A DNA stretch of 64,000 nucleotides from Pedobacter indicus (GTDB lineage Bacteria; Bacteroidota; Bacteroidia; Sphingobacteriales; Sphingobacteriaceae), in the NCBI RefSeq assembly GCF_003449035.1, contig NZ_QRGB01000001.1, forward strand, positions 3,162,001 to 3,226,000, given 5' to 3'. Each line of letters opens with the position of its first letter. Position 1 is the first letter of the stretch. The position numbers and the translations under genes are program-made. Positions 43,934-53,319 of this stretch are shown one piece after another. Below the pieces are notes generated by a model. That model was not told where the DNA came from. It searched no databases and saw nothing but the letters and a program-made list of their open reading frames with translations.

Positions 43934-44442
43934 ATGATCAAGCAAAACATCAGAACCTTGAAAACCATCTTGGAGCTGTTAAAAACCGAACTCGCCGAAA
44001 AAACCGCTAATATCCTATTGTAGAGAACGATCTTAAAAGCCTTTTTATTGAAGCTGATGGACAGTGTCGATCATGGGTTGGTCAGTCCTGGAATCAATGA
44101 AAAACGAATATACCTTTTCGTGTTGTTATTAGAAGATCACTACATCACAGAAAAAATGTCGACTTCTATGCTACGAAGCTGAATCTTTCGGCAAAACGTT
44201 TAAATCAGATTTTAAAACAAAAAACAGGAAAAACAATCAGTCAAATTTTACAGGAAAGGACGTTGACTGAAGCAAAGCATCTGTTATTTGTTGGTAAAAA
44301 AAGCATCAAGGAAATAGCCTATACATTAGGCTTCCAAGATGCTTCTTACTTCAGTAGGTTCTTCAAAAAAATGACGAAACTAACTCCTGATGAGTTTCGC
44401 ATCCAAACGAAGAACCAAATTGCTTTTAAAAAGATAGTGTGA
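43934..44442 (+). pseudogene. AraC-family regulator remnant
   Basis: From an ATG at 43934 the reading gives the end of an AraC inter-domain linker (IRTLKTILELLKTELAEK). An in-frame TAG near 44021, a one-base loss in an A run near 44148 and then the DNA-binding domain (KLNLSAKRLNQILKQKTG, IKEIAYTLGFQDASYFSRFF) follow to TGA at 44440. The N-terminal effector domain is missing. Both HTH helices are recognisable, so the parent was a typical 280-300-residue activator of the neighbouring SDR. Confidence 0.8.
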
Positions 44443-44457
44443 GCCACCACCAGTTCT

Positions 44458-45705
44458 TTATTTTGAAAGTTTACCGATTGCGGTTATCTCATCTGCATGA
44501 ACAGTCAAACCTTTTGTTGCTGAAGCAGTCGCCGGGTCGACAATAAAAATCGCCGGATTTTTATCCACCTCCGTTACCGGAATATATAGTTTCCCATTTT
44601 CTGCGATCGGAAGTCCGAATGAAGGATTGATGTTATAATCCGGCAAGCCTTTAATCCACTCAAAACTTTGGTCAACAACATTCACCAATGCCAAGGCATT
44701 AGGTTGGGCCGGTCCGTCCTGATTAACCGTACCAGGTCGTACATATGCCAACGCAAACCAGTCGCCATCTATATGAAAGGCGCGTTGGAAGATCATATCT
44801 CCAGACTTCTCTTCTAGGTTGAAAAAATACGAATCATCAAAATCGTCCTCTCCAGAATTGATACGCAATACGCCAGCGGGCTTGGTAGAGTTCTCATCAT
44901 TGGCCGGTGAAAATACATATACGTTATCTTTTCCATCATCTGAAATCGATGAATAATATTGAGAGCGGAATCTTCCTGAAGCATAACCTAGACGATTGTC
45001 TCTGTAAATTCGAGTAACATTTAGATCTTTATCAAACGCAGCAATCCATACCGAATCAGGGTATGCTGTCGCTGCGGTTTCAAGAGCACCGTCTCCATTT
45101 TTAACTAATTTTGAAGGTACGATGGCTGATAGGAATTCGTTGCTACCGAAGGGCACAACTCCGGACAAAGTACCGTATTCTCCATTTCCCGTAAGATTGG
45201 TGGTCGATTTAGTAATGGTCGTAACCGCGTTGTTCTTGGATGGATCAATAAAATTAAAGGTTGAATAAAGGTTATTCTTATCTTCTGTTTGCACGCCCTG
45301 CACAATCGTTAAGACCTTATTCTGAAAAGGTCCGTAGGTTGTGAAACGTGAAATAATCTGGAAATCAGATCCCTTTTTTACAATATTCCCATTCGGCCCC
45401 AAGCCAACACCGATACCAAGACCAGGATCGCCTTTTTGATATTTCAAACCAATGCCTGTTTGTTCATTCGGAAAAACCCACGCTGTATAAGCATCTGTTT
45501 CTAAACCTTCCGCAACAATAGATGCTTCGCCCTGTGTCACATCAGGTACCGCCAATAAATAGCTGCCGTCACCACTAGATGCAGCGATAAAGAACTCGAC
45601 GTCCGAAGATTCACGGTCGGGTCCAGTATTTTCAGATTTGCTACAAGCACTGAACAAAAAAGCCAATGCAACCATGGAAGCAAGTTTTGAGTTTAGGAGT
45701 TTCAT
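44458..45705 (-). CDS. DUF4374 family lipoprotein, receptor partner
   Basis: The 415-residue lipoprotein (FLFSAC, Cys21) has a beta-propeller-like body typical of DUF4374: FFIAASSGDGSYLLAVPD at the N-terminus and IFIVDPATASATKGLTV at the C-terminus. These proteins are encoded beside TonB receptors in Bacteroidota and probably bind the transported ligand on the cell surface. It lies 27 bp after the receptor stop, in one operon. The convergent broken AraC gene ends 16 bp away. Confidence 0.9.
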   Translation of the reverse strand: MKLLNSKLASMVALAFLFSACSKSENTGPDRESSDVEFFIAASSGDGSYLLAVPDVTQGEASIVAEGLETDAYTAWVFPNEQTGIGLKYQKGDPGLGIGVGLGPNGNIVKKGSDFQIISRFTTYGPFQNKVLTIVQGVQTEDKNNLYSTFNFIDPSKNNAVTTITKSTTNLTGNGEYGTLSGVVPFGSNEFLSAIVPSKLVKNGDGALETAATAYPDSVWIAAFDKDLNVTRIYRDNRLGYASGRFRSQYYSSISDDGKDNVYVFSPANDENSTKPAGVLRINSGEDDFDDSYFFNLEEKSGDMIFQRAFHIDGDWFALAYVRPGTVNQDGPAQPNALALVNVVDQSFEWIKGLPDYNINPSFGLPIAENGKLYIPVTEVDKNPAIFIVDPATASATKGLTVHADEITAIGKLSK

Positions 45706-45732
45706 ATTATGATTATTTAAATTGTATATTGA

Positions 45733-48156
45733 TTAACGATTATTTTGCTTGACGAAAAAATAGCGAAGTTTCACAGCGAAATGCCTTCCGGGTTTTTGAA
45801 GGCTGAAATTATCATAGAGACGTTCGTTTGTCAGGTTTCTGCCTTCCAGAACAATATTATACTTACCGTTTTGCAGCGAGTAGGTAGCCACGAGATCATG
45901 AGAAAGCTGTTTTGCCACCACGTCTTTACCACCTGAAGCACCTAGACTCTCCCACCGCAGATAGAAATCATGAACATAGTTAAGGTTATAGTTTAGATTA
46001 AGTAAATTATTTTTCCCACCTATATCACGCAGGAACACTTCAACATCCATATTTCCAAACAAATAAGGCATGTTTGGCATCCGATCATTTTTATGAATGT
46101 TCGGCTGAGTTGAATATTGCGAGATATAGTCTTCTTTATCCCGAATATCCTGATACGTAAACGTGCCGCCCACGGCTAGTAATCGTTTATAATAATAACG
46201 AGCTTCCAGGTTGAGTCCAATATTCTGTACTAAGCCATGATTTGAGCTCATTGCTGTACCAAAACGCGGATTAATTTCCCTGCGGATGAAATCCTTTACT
46301 TTTCTATACGTACCGCTGGCATCGACAAAAACGCTATGGTCGTCACTAAAATCCTTTTGATATGCGAAACCTAAATTAAGGTTGATGCTATTTTCGGGCC
46401 GGAGTGTCGCGTTTCCAGATTCTAATACCTCATCCCCAAATAATTCACGTTCACCGGGTAACCTCAAAGCTTTTTCTACTGATGCTTTGAGCTGCACATC
46501 GTTCAGAAAATAGGTAGAAGCTACCCCATACCCATAAGAACTGGAGCGTCTGGTCTGCCTTACATATTCAGTTACTGATGGATTGGTAGAAACGTTCATT
46601 GAACCCGTGACACTTTGAAGATAATGTTTCCCGAAAAGCGTAGTTACCCAGCGATCATCAACATTATATTTATATGAGAGCCCCATAACGTTCTTAAAGT
46701 TGCTTGATCGCGTATCTTCGTTCGTATTTTCATCAATAATTTGGTTACGATCTGCATTCTCTCGTTCGTAGCCACTGATAACATCATTAAAAGCGATGCT
46801 ATGGCGATCTAGAAAATCGTATGACAAATTCAATGTTGAATTCGCATTGTTATTATAATACTTGGCCAATGTGCTGATCGCTTCACCGATAGCACCTCCG
46901 TTATTGAGAGTTTTTTCGCCATACCAATTGTATTGATAGCGGGAAGTATCAATATTGTGGTTATAATTTCGGTTATAATTTGCTGTCAAACGCATATTCA
47001 AGTTTTCCGTAAACAGATCTCGTTTAGAATAAGTCAGCGAGGGCATCACTGTATTGCCAGATCTAGAGCGGGCGCCAAAGACAATTTCCATCAGATTTGA
47101 GTTTTGAATTTCTGCATATTCTTGACCCAGTGTAACACTAATAAGAAATTGATCAGCCCAAGACGTATTGAGAAATCCGGTCTTGGCAATAATAGTCTCG
47201 TTATGGTATGTATCATGAAAACGCGGTACCCAAACGCTATCAGGAGTAAACGTGCTGGTTTCAAAATCCCTAATTCTTGTATATACCTTATAATTGTTGT
47301 CAGAATAATTCTGAAAAGCATTGAGTTGTACAGTAAACCCGTTATCAGCTGTATATCCGAGATTTAAATTCGATTTGTGGGTGTTGAAAGAACCGTAAGA
47401 ATAAGCAGCTTCGATGTACGACTTGTTTCGGTTGTTCGTAACAATGTTAATCGCTCCGCCTAATGCATCAGCCCCTAGTTCAATTGGAACTACACCTTTA
47501 TAAATTTCAATACGGTCAGCCAAATTCACTGGAATATTATTCAACTGAAAAGCTGAACCCATTCCGTCCATTGGTATACCATCAATAAAAACTTTGATGT
47601 GTCTACCAGTAAAGCCATTCAGATTGATAGATACATCAGAACCCAATCCACCGTTCTCCCGAACCTTTACACCTGATGCCCGATTCAGTAATTGTGCTAA
47701 GTCGAGCGTGGTATTATGAAATCTTTTTGCATCCAATGCTGTAACATTATATGCAGTTTCCCGCACTTCTTGCAGTGCAGACTTACCAACAGCTGTAGCC
47801 GCTTGCAGCATGGTATAATCGGCTGTTGACAAGCGGACTTCCAACGGTGTATTGTTAGGAACAACATTAACTTGCTTTTCATACTTATTATAGCCAACTT
47901 TATTGATAATTATTAGATGTTTACCTTTATTCAAACGTAGGGAGAACATTCCATTATGGTCGGTGTACCCTTCAGCGGACATATCTTTAACATATACATG
48001 AGCTTCCGAAATTGGATCACCATTCTCGTCACTCACAACACCTTTAACTTGATGTCCCGTACCAGTCTCCTGAGCGTACAAAAATATCGGAGCCATGATC
48101 ATAAAAAACACGATCATGCTTAATTTACCAAATCCTTTTAAAGTATAGTTTAACAC
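45733..48156 (-). CDS. TonB-dependent receptor of an AraC-regulated uptake module
   Basis: The 807-residue receptor has a signal peptide (about 1-28) and a complete carboxypeptidase-D-like domain (VKGVVSDENGDPISEAHVYV ... GYNKYEKQVNVV). Next come a TonB-box/plug region (AYNVTALDAKRF, GLGSDVSINLNGFTGRHI, RIEIYKGVVPIELGADALGG) and a barrel ending LRYFFV plus a short tail. The promoter overlaps the first codons of the divergent AraC gene, and DUF4374 follows. The layout matches siderophore or other iron-complex uptake under a PchR-like activator. The ligand is unknown. Confidence 0.92.
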   Translation of the reverse strand: MLNYTLKGFGKLSMIVFFMIMAPIFLYAQETGTGHQVKGVVSDENGDPISEAHVYVKDMSAEGYTDHNGMFSLRLNKGKHLIIINKVGYNKYEKQVNVVPNNTPLEVRLSTADYTMLQAATAVGKSALQEVRETAYNVTALDAKRFHNTTLDLAQLLNRASGVKVRENGGLGSDVSINLNGFTGRHIKVFIDGIPMDGMGSAFQLNNIPVNLADRIEIYKGVVPIELGADALGGAINIVTNNRNKSYIEAAYSYGSFNTHKSNLNLGYTADNGFTVQLNAFQNYSDNNYKVYTRIRDFETSTFTPDSVWVPRFHDTYHNETIIAKTGFLNTSWADQFLISVTLGQEYAEIQNSNLMEIVFGARSRSGNTVMPSLTYSKRDLFTENLNMRLTANYNRNYNHNIDTSRYQYNWYGEKTLNNGGAIGEAISTLAKYYNNNANSTLNLSYDFLDRHSIAFNDVISGYERENADRNQIIDENTNEDTRSSNFKNVMGLSYKYNVDDRWVTTLFGKHYLQSVTGSMNVSTNPSVTEYVRQTRRSSSYGYGVASTYFLNDVQLKASVEKALRLPGERELFGDEVLESGNATLRPENSINLNLGFAYQKDFSDDHSVFVDASGTYRKVKDFIRREINPRFGTAMSSNHGLVQNIGLNLEARYYYKRLLAVGGTFTYQDIRDKEDYISQYSTQPNIHKNDRMPNMPYLFGNMDVEVFLRDIGGKNNLLNLNYNLNYVHDFYLRWESLGASGGKDVVAKQLSHDLVATYSLQNGKYNIVLEGRNLTNERLYDNFSLQKPGRHFAVKLRYFFVKQNNR

Positions 48157-48194
48157 TTAGTTCTTATTTAGATTAATTTTAAATAAATTCGTTG

Positions 48195-48223
48195 CAAAAA
48201 TAATCGGAAAGAGTAATGAACAA
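48195..48223 (-). promoter_or_regulatory. Receptor promoter reaching into the divergent AraC gene
   Basis: Minus-strand TTG (48223 to 48221), 18 bp, TATTTTTG (48202 to 48195). The -33 side lies within the first three codons of the AraC gene (start 48216), so any activator site must be inside that coding region. Confidence 0.5.
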
Positions 48224-49262
48224 TATCGGAAATGGTATAAATAATGTTGTTAAAGGTAATTTGAGCATTAGTTCGGTGCTTGATGACCCTGAGCTGACAC
48301 TATTCGATATAAGCAACGACGGGTGCTACGCAAATGCTGTTACGAAAGAAAATATTCATGCGGATATACCCAATCGTTTGTCGATGCGAGCAAAGGTTAT
48401 CAAATCCGCAGGCTTCCTCCTTTTAGAAAATGAATTGAATATTCATCAAAATACAATCGACTTATTCTGCTGTCGGGGAGATTATTTCTACTTTTCCCTC
48501 CTTTTAAAAGGTAATGCATATTTATGCTCTGATAACAGGATGCGAAGACGATCGCAAAGCAAAAGGCTTGACTTACTTGACCAAAAGCGCCTATATTTCC
48601 GTTCTGATACGTTTTCACAACAAACCATTCAGATGAAGACGAACGAAAAAATACGCTACACGGTTCTTTTAATTCATAAGAATTATGCTAAGCTGCTTCT
48701 TCAAAATGGTTGCAGTGATTTACTAAATTGCCACCTGTACAACAATATAGAATCATCGATCAGCACATCAATCCCTTTAGAATGGAATATCCATGAAGCT
48801 ATCCAATCGCTATTCAACTTTCCGTCCGAAGAAAGACTTTTCCCACATTTCGCCAAACTAAAACTAACAGAAATTCTACTTCTGCTCAATGTCTATTATC
48901 AAGCTAAAATCGAAACTCCTCTCAGCTCTCAACCTGAATTAGAACGATTTCAGGAAATCAAAGTTTGGATCACGGTCAATTACAACAGGGAATTCACGCT
49001 TAAATCACTCGCAAGAAATTTCGGATTAAACGAACTTATATTAAAAACAGGTTTTAAAGCGGCATTCGGACAAACTATTCGTCAATTTGTTATCGAAAGA
49101 AGGATGAACGCCGCCAAATCCATGATACTTCAAAACAGAGCAACCATCAATGAAATCAGCAACAAAGTAGGTTATAGAAGCGTATCCCATTTTATCCAGA
49201 CTTTTAAAAAACATTTTGGTGCTACGCCGGCTCAGCATCAAACCTCTAATGAAAAACAATAA
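48216..49262 (+). CDS. AraC-family transcriptional activator (PchR-like)
   Basis: The 348 residues have an N-terminal effector region without a known motif, and a C-terminal double HTH (about 240-345): FTLKSLARNFGLNELILKTG, then INEISNKVGYRSVSHFIQTF and KKHFGATPAQ. The domain order and length resemble PchR, which senses a ferric siderophore inside the cell. The divergent receptor-DUF4374 operon is the obvious target. It ends one base before the convergent SulP gene, with no terminator between them. Confidence 0.9.
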   Translation: MNNIGNGINNVVKGNLSISSVLDDPELTLFDISNDGCYANAVTKENIHADIPNRLSMRAKVIKSAGFLLLENELNIHQNTIDLFCCRGDYFYFSLLLKGNAYLCSDNRMRRRSQSKRLDLLDQKRLYFRSDTFSQQTIQMKTNEKIRYTVLLIHKNYAKLLLQNGCSDLLNCHLYNNIESSISTSIPLEWNIHEAIQSLFNFPSEERLFPHFAKLKLTEILLLLNVYYQAKIETPLSSQPELERFQEIKVWITVNYNREFTLKSLARNFGLNELILKTGFKAAFGQTIRQFVIERRMNAAKSMILQNRATINEISNKVGYRSVSHFIQTFKKHFGATPAQHQTSNEKQ

Positions 49263-49263
49263 G

Positions 49264-50799
49264 TTATTTTTCCGGCATTACCCTGTAGGTAGGGTCATCT
49301 TGAATGTTCACTTCAATAAAGCCATTCGCATTGTCCAATAATCGAATGCAATCTTCACTCAAGTGGCGTAACACGACGACTTTATTATGCAGTTTGTATT
49401 TATCAATGACATTTTTTAGCGCTTCGATAGCCGACATATCCGCCACGCGCGAATCGTTAAAGTCTATAATAATTTTGTCAGGGTCATTTGCAGCATCAAA
49501 TTTATCTATAAATGCACTTGTACTGCCAAAAAATAAAGGGCCGTATATCTCATATACTTTGTTACCAAATTGATCGGTGGACTTGCGTGCACGTATCCGC
49601 TTAGCATTATCCCATGCAAAAACCAGTGCAGATACCACCACGCCTATCAAAACAGCCAGCGCTAGATTGTGCAGCACAATCGTAACAACTGCCACCAACA
49701 CGCCTACAAAGATATCCGATTTCGGCATTTTGGTAATAAGACGAAACGAGACCCATTTAAAGGTACTGATCGCAACCATCATCATGACACCAACTAAAGC
49801 CGCCATCGGAATCTGCTCGATAACTGGCCCTCCAACCAGTATCACGAATAAGATTGCAAGCGCTCCGATAATAGCTGATATCCTGGTTCTCCCTCCTGCA
49901 CCTAAATTAACCAACGTCTGGGCTACCATAGCACAGCCTCCCATACCACCAAAAAAGCCATTGACTACATTTGCAGTTCCCTGCGCCACTGCTTCTTTAT
50001 TTGATTTTCCTTTGGTATTCGTAATTTCGTCGACCATATTAAGTGTTAATAGAGATTCTATCAGACCCACCCCTGCCATAACTAAAGAATAAGGGAAAAT
50101 AATCTTTAAACTCTCGTAACTGATCGGTACCTGTGGGATGTTAAACGACGGGAAAGCGCCACTTACGGTAGCGATATCGACTACCTTCTTTGTGTTGATA
50201 TCGAAAAAATACACCAAAGCAAAAACAAGCATAATGGCAAATAAAGAAGAAGGAATCGCTTTAGAAAGTTTAGGGAAAACTAATACCACGATAATTGTCA
50301 ATAAGGTTAGACCAGCCATTCTTAGAAAAGTGCCACCTTGCATCCAAGCTGTGATCCCATCTTCTGTGACTTTAAATTGCTCTATCTGTGCCATAAATAT
50401 GATAACAGCCAAGCCGTTCAAAAATCCATACATAACCGGTTGAGGGATCAACCTGACAAACTTCCCAAGTTTGAAGACACCAACCAGAAGCTGCAAGACA
50501 CCCGCCAGCACAACCGCAGCAAACAAATACTGGACACCGTGACTGGACACCAAGGCGATCAGCACCACAACTGTTGCTCCTGCCCCTCCAGATACCATAC
50601 CAGGTCGACCGCCGAGAACCGCCGTAACGATACCCATCAAGAACGCCGCGTATAATCCCGTAAGAGGTGTCAAGCCAGCCAAAATAGCAAATGACAAAGA
50701 TTCTGGTATCATTGTCATTGCAACAGTCAAACCAGCCAGAACCTCGTTTTTAATATTAATTTCTCGGAAGTCCGAAATGCCTAGTAAATTATTCCCCAT
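49264..50799 (-). CDS. SulP-family anion transporter with STAS domain
   Basis: The start at Met 50799 (MGNNLLGISDFREINIKNEV) is preferred over an upstream one at 50835. The roughly 511-residue protein has the SulP membrane core: the family motif AGLTVAMTMIPESLSFAILA, GLYAAFLMGIVTAVLGGRPG, and about 11-12 segments. A C-terminal STAS domain follows (about 390-505, KIIIDFNDSRVADMSAIEAL). SulP proteins carry sulfate, bicarbonate or other anions. No carbonic anhydrase or sulfate gene is adjacent, so the substrate is open. It is convergent with the AraC gene, stop against stop. Confidence 0.93.
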   Translation of the reverse strand: MGNNLLGISDFREINIKNEVLAGLTVAMTMIPESLSFAILAGLTPLTGLYAAFLMGIVTAVLGGRPGMVSGGAGATVVVLIALVSSHGVQYLFAAVVLAGVLQLLVGVFKLGKFVRLIPQPVMYGFLNGLAVIIFMAQIEQFKVTEDGITAWMQGGTFLRMAGLTLLTIIVVLVFPKLSKAIPSSLFAIMLVFALVYFFDINTKKVVDIATVSGAFPSFNIPQVPISYESLKIIFPYSLVMAGVGLIESLLTLNMVDEITNTKGKSNKEAVAQGTANVVNGFFGGMGGCAMVAQTLVNLGAGGRTRISAIIGALAILFVILVGGPVIEQIPMAALVGVMMMVAISTFKWVSFRLITKMPKSDIFVGVLVAVVTIVLHNLALAVLIGVVVSALVFAWDNAKRIRARKSTDQFGNKVYEIYGPLFFGSTSAFIDKFDAANDPDKIIIDFNDSRVADMSAIEALKNVIDKYKLHNKVVVLRHLSEDCIRLLDNANGFIEVNIQDDPTYRVMPEK

Positions 50800-50956
50800 A
50801 TGCTCATTCCCAGTTTGAGTAATTAAATCACGCAAAAGGATGCAAAGATAGGGAAATGTTAATTACTGCTTGCTCAGCAAAGACGGTCATCATACGAACC
50901 TTAAATCGAAAAATTACTAACTTAGTCTATACGATACCATTTTTCAAAGACATGCG

Positions 50957-51310
50957 ATGAATATAGAAGAACTAAGAACATATTGTCTTCGCAAAGCGGG
51001 CGTGACCGAAAGCTTTCCATTTGGACCAGACACATTAGTTTTTAAAGTCGGTGAAAAACTTTTCTTACTCACTGGACTGGACTCGCTTCCTCTTTCGTTC
51101 AATGCCAAGTGCGACCCCGAAAGAGCCATTGAACTCCGTGAGCAATACCCAGATTCGGTTCTCCCCGGTTACCATATGAACAAAAAACATTGGAATACAG
51201 TTCTCGTGGACGGAACGCTCGCGCAAAACCAATTACTTGAGCTAATTGACCATAGCTATGAACTCGTATTTGATTCTTTATCGCGAAAAACAAAAGAAAG
51301 TTTACAGTAA
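50957..51310 (+). CDS. MmcQ/YjbR family protein
   Basis: The 117 residues begin MNIEELRTYCLRKAGVTESF and include FPFGPDTLVFKVGEKLFLL and PGYHMNKKHWNTVLVDG, which are diagnostic for YjbR/CyaY-like DNA-binding fold proteins. The length is standard. Function in the cell is unknown; the fold binds nucleic acid. It stands upstream of yebC in the same direction with 86 bp between, possibly but not surely cotranscribed. Confidence 0.92.
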   Translation: MNIEELRTYCLRKAGVTESFPFGPDTLVFKVGEKLFLLTGLDSLPLSFNAKCDPERAIELREQYPDSVLPGYHMNKKHWNTVLVDGTLAQNQLLELIDHSYELVFDSLSRKTKESLQ

Positions 51311-51396
51311 TGGAAGTTACAAAGAGATAATTCCATTAAAATATCCACAGCATATCTTATATTAGTGGTTTTCGGGGTATTCAATAAGTTATTTTT

Positions 51397-52155
51397 ATGG
51401 CTGGACACAGTAAATGGGCAAATATAAAACATCGTAAAGGTGCTCAAGACAAAAAACGCAGTAAAATATTCACTAAAGTCTTAAAAGAGATTACCGTTGC
51501 AATAAAAGAGAACAACAATAACGGAGATCCAGAAACCAACCCTGCATTAAGAAACGCTTTGTTAAACGCAAGAGGTGTTAACATGCCCAAAGAAAACATA
51601 GAAAGGGCTATAAAAAAAGCTACAGGCGCGGATGCTGATAATTACGAATACATGTCATTTGAAGGCTATGGGCCAAATGGAATTGCATTCTTCATCGAAT
51701 GCATGACCAACAACACCAACCGAACAGTGGCAAGTGTGAGATCAATTTTCAATAAACATAAGGGGTCGCTGAGTACCAGCGGGTCAGTAGAATTTCTATT
51801 CGAAACAAATGGTGTATTTACGGTGAATAAAGATGGCCTTACTTGGGATTTGGAAGAGCTTCAGCTCGAATTGATTGAGGCCGGAGCTGTTTCTTTCGGC
51901 GATGAAGAAGATATCTTCACCATCTATACTGAATTTAATCAGTTTGGAACGATGGCTAGCAAATTAGAAGCCCTCAAGATCGAAGTACAGCGTGCTGAAA
52001 TACAACGTATCCCTTTGGAAACAAAAGAATTAAACATTGAAGACGCTAAAGAAATATTAAAGCTTATCGACGCATTTGAAGATGATGAAGACGTTCAAGA
52101 TATTTTTCATGACCTCGAACTTACTGATGAGCTAATAGCACATATCGAAGGATAG
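51397..52155 (+). CDS. yebC: YebC/PmpR-family regulator
   Basis: The 252 residues begin MAGHSKWANIKHRKGAQDKK, the invariant start of the family, and include RNALLNARGVNMPKENIERA and FEGYGPNGIAFFIECMT. Members bind DNA, or act as translation factors that relieve polyproline-type stalls. The C-terminal part contains an acidic run (AFEDDEDVQDIFHDLE). It is complete and normal in length. Confidence 0.96.
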   Translation: MAGHSKWANIKHRKGAQDKKRSKIFTKVLKEITVAIKENNNNGDPETNPALRNALLNARGVNMPKENIERAIKKATGADADNYEYMSFEGYGPNGIAFFIECMTNNTNRTVASVRSIFNKHKGSLSTSGSVEFLFETNGVFTVNKDGLTWDLEELQLELIEAGAVSFGDEEDIFTIYTEFNQFGTMASKLEALKIEVQRAEIQRIPLETKELNIEDAKEILKLIDAFEDDEDVQDIFHDLELTDELIAHIEG

Positions 52156-52183
52156 AAAAAATTAGACTTTCAAAAGTAAAAAT

Positions 52184-52198
52184 CCCCCTTTTGGGGGG
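52184..52198 (+). terminator. Possible terminator after yebC
   Basis: CCCCC-TTTT-GGGGGG forms a short GC-only stem 28 bp after the yebC stop, but the following TAAAAT is not a U-run. A weak terminator call. Confidence 0.35.
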
Positions 52199-52253
52199 TA
52201 AAATAATTGACATCAACCAATTAGCTTTGTTCATCATAAACTTAAATTAATCA

Positions 52254-53258
52254 ATGATGAAACAAATCAATTTTTTGACAATCATTACATTGCTGGCTTT
52301 TAGTCTCTTTAGCTGCAACAAAGGGGACGACACAGCCCCAATTATTGAACCTCTTGATGACAATTCTCTGCCATCGGCGGCTATTTTGGGCGTCGAAGTA
52401 ATGGAGAAAACGGACGACAGATTGAAGTTCCGTATGAATATAGCTGTATTCAGGGATTCCGAGAACATCGAAGAAAACCTAAATGCGAGCGCCTTTGCAA
52501 TCGACAGCCTGCAAATAGCTGGCTATCATTCAGGTTTTGCGAATGATTTGACAAACCGCGTACAAGGCGGAAAGGCCGGTAACTATTCTGCCCTTCTGCT
52601 TATGGACCAAAGCGGGAGTATCAGCAGCACCGATCCTGAAAACTATCGTTTGGATGCTGCCAGAATATTCTCATTAAACCTGGGCGCCAATAATAATGTG
52701 GCATTATGGTCATTCAGCGGCTCCAATTATAAAGCGATCTTAGATTTCACGACCGATACAGCGAATGTGATACGAGAAATCGAGAACTTGCGCGACAAAG
52801 AAGGTGGCTCCACTCCCCTCTATCGGTCTCAGTATGAAGCTATCACTTATACCAAAGGCAATTCAAATAAAGCGAATAAAGCCGTTCTTACATTTACAGA
52901 CGGACAGAACAGTGGAAGCGGAAATTCTGAAGAAGTGGTGAATCATGCCAAGAGTCAGGGCATAACGTTGTATAATATCGGTCTAGGCGACGTAAGTACC
53001 GACCTCTTACTCCAACAGGCCGTAGCCACAAAAGGAGCATTTATGTATGCGAAAGATGCGAAACAATTGATCAGCTTCTTTGGAAACCTTGATAAATTAC
53101 TGAGCCATACAGCTACTTACTATCAAACTGAATGGACAGTAAGAAGTAAGAGTGGCGAAAAACCTTTCCAAGGACAAGGACAAATAAAGCATGAGGTAAA
53201 AGTAACATTCCCTTTTGGAGGTCAGATATCCGTCCCTTTTAGCTTTAGCTACCAATAA
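52254..53258 (+). CDS. VWA-domain lipoprotein
   Basis: The 334-residue lipoprotein (LFSC, Cys21) carries a von Willebrand factor A domain from about 112 to 295. The MIDAS motif is LLMDQSGSIS (Asp118, Ser120, Ser122), with a Thr in GGSTPLY and the later Asp in LTFTDGQNSG. Such proteins bind protein partners through a divalent metal in the periplasm or at the surface. The N-terminal 90 residues are beta-rich and unassigned. It ends at a strong terminator. No operon partner is visible, so the partner protein is unknown. Confidence 0.88.
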   Translation: MMKQINFLTIITLLAFSLFSCNKGDDTAPIIEPLDDNSLPSAAILGVEVMEKTDDRLKFRMNIAVFRDSENIEENLNASAFAIDSLQIAGYHSGFANDLTNRVQGGKAGNYSALLLMDQSGSISSTDPENYRLDAARIFSLNLGANNNVALWSFSGSNYKAILDFTTDTANVIREIENLRDKEGGSTPLYRSQYEAITYTKGNSNKANKAVLTFTDGQNSGSGNSEEVVNHAKSQGITLYNIGLGDVSTDLLLQQAVATKGAFMYAKDAKQLISFFGNLDKLLSHTATYYQTEWTVRSKSGEKPFQGQGQIKHEVKVTFPFGGQISVPFSFSYQ

Positions 53259-53290
53259 ACAACAACAGGTTTGGGTTTGTTTTAGGTGGG

Positions 53291-53319
53291 AAGGCGCAAT
53301 CTTGCGCCTTTCTTTTTCT
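53291..53319 (+). terminator. Strong intrinsic terminator of the VWA gene
   Basis: AAGGCGCAA-TC-TTGCGCCTT (53291-53310) is a perfect 9-bp stem followed by TCTTTTTCT, immediately before the convergent Ada-type gene ends. Confidence 0.85.
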
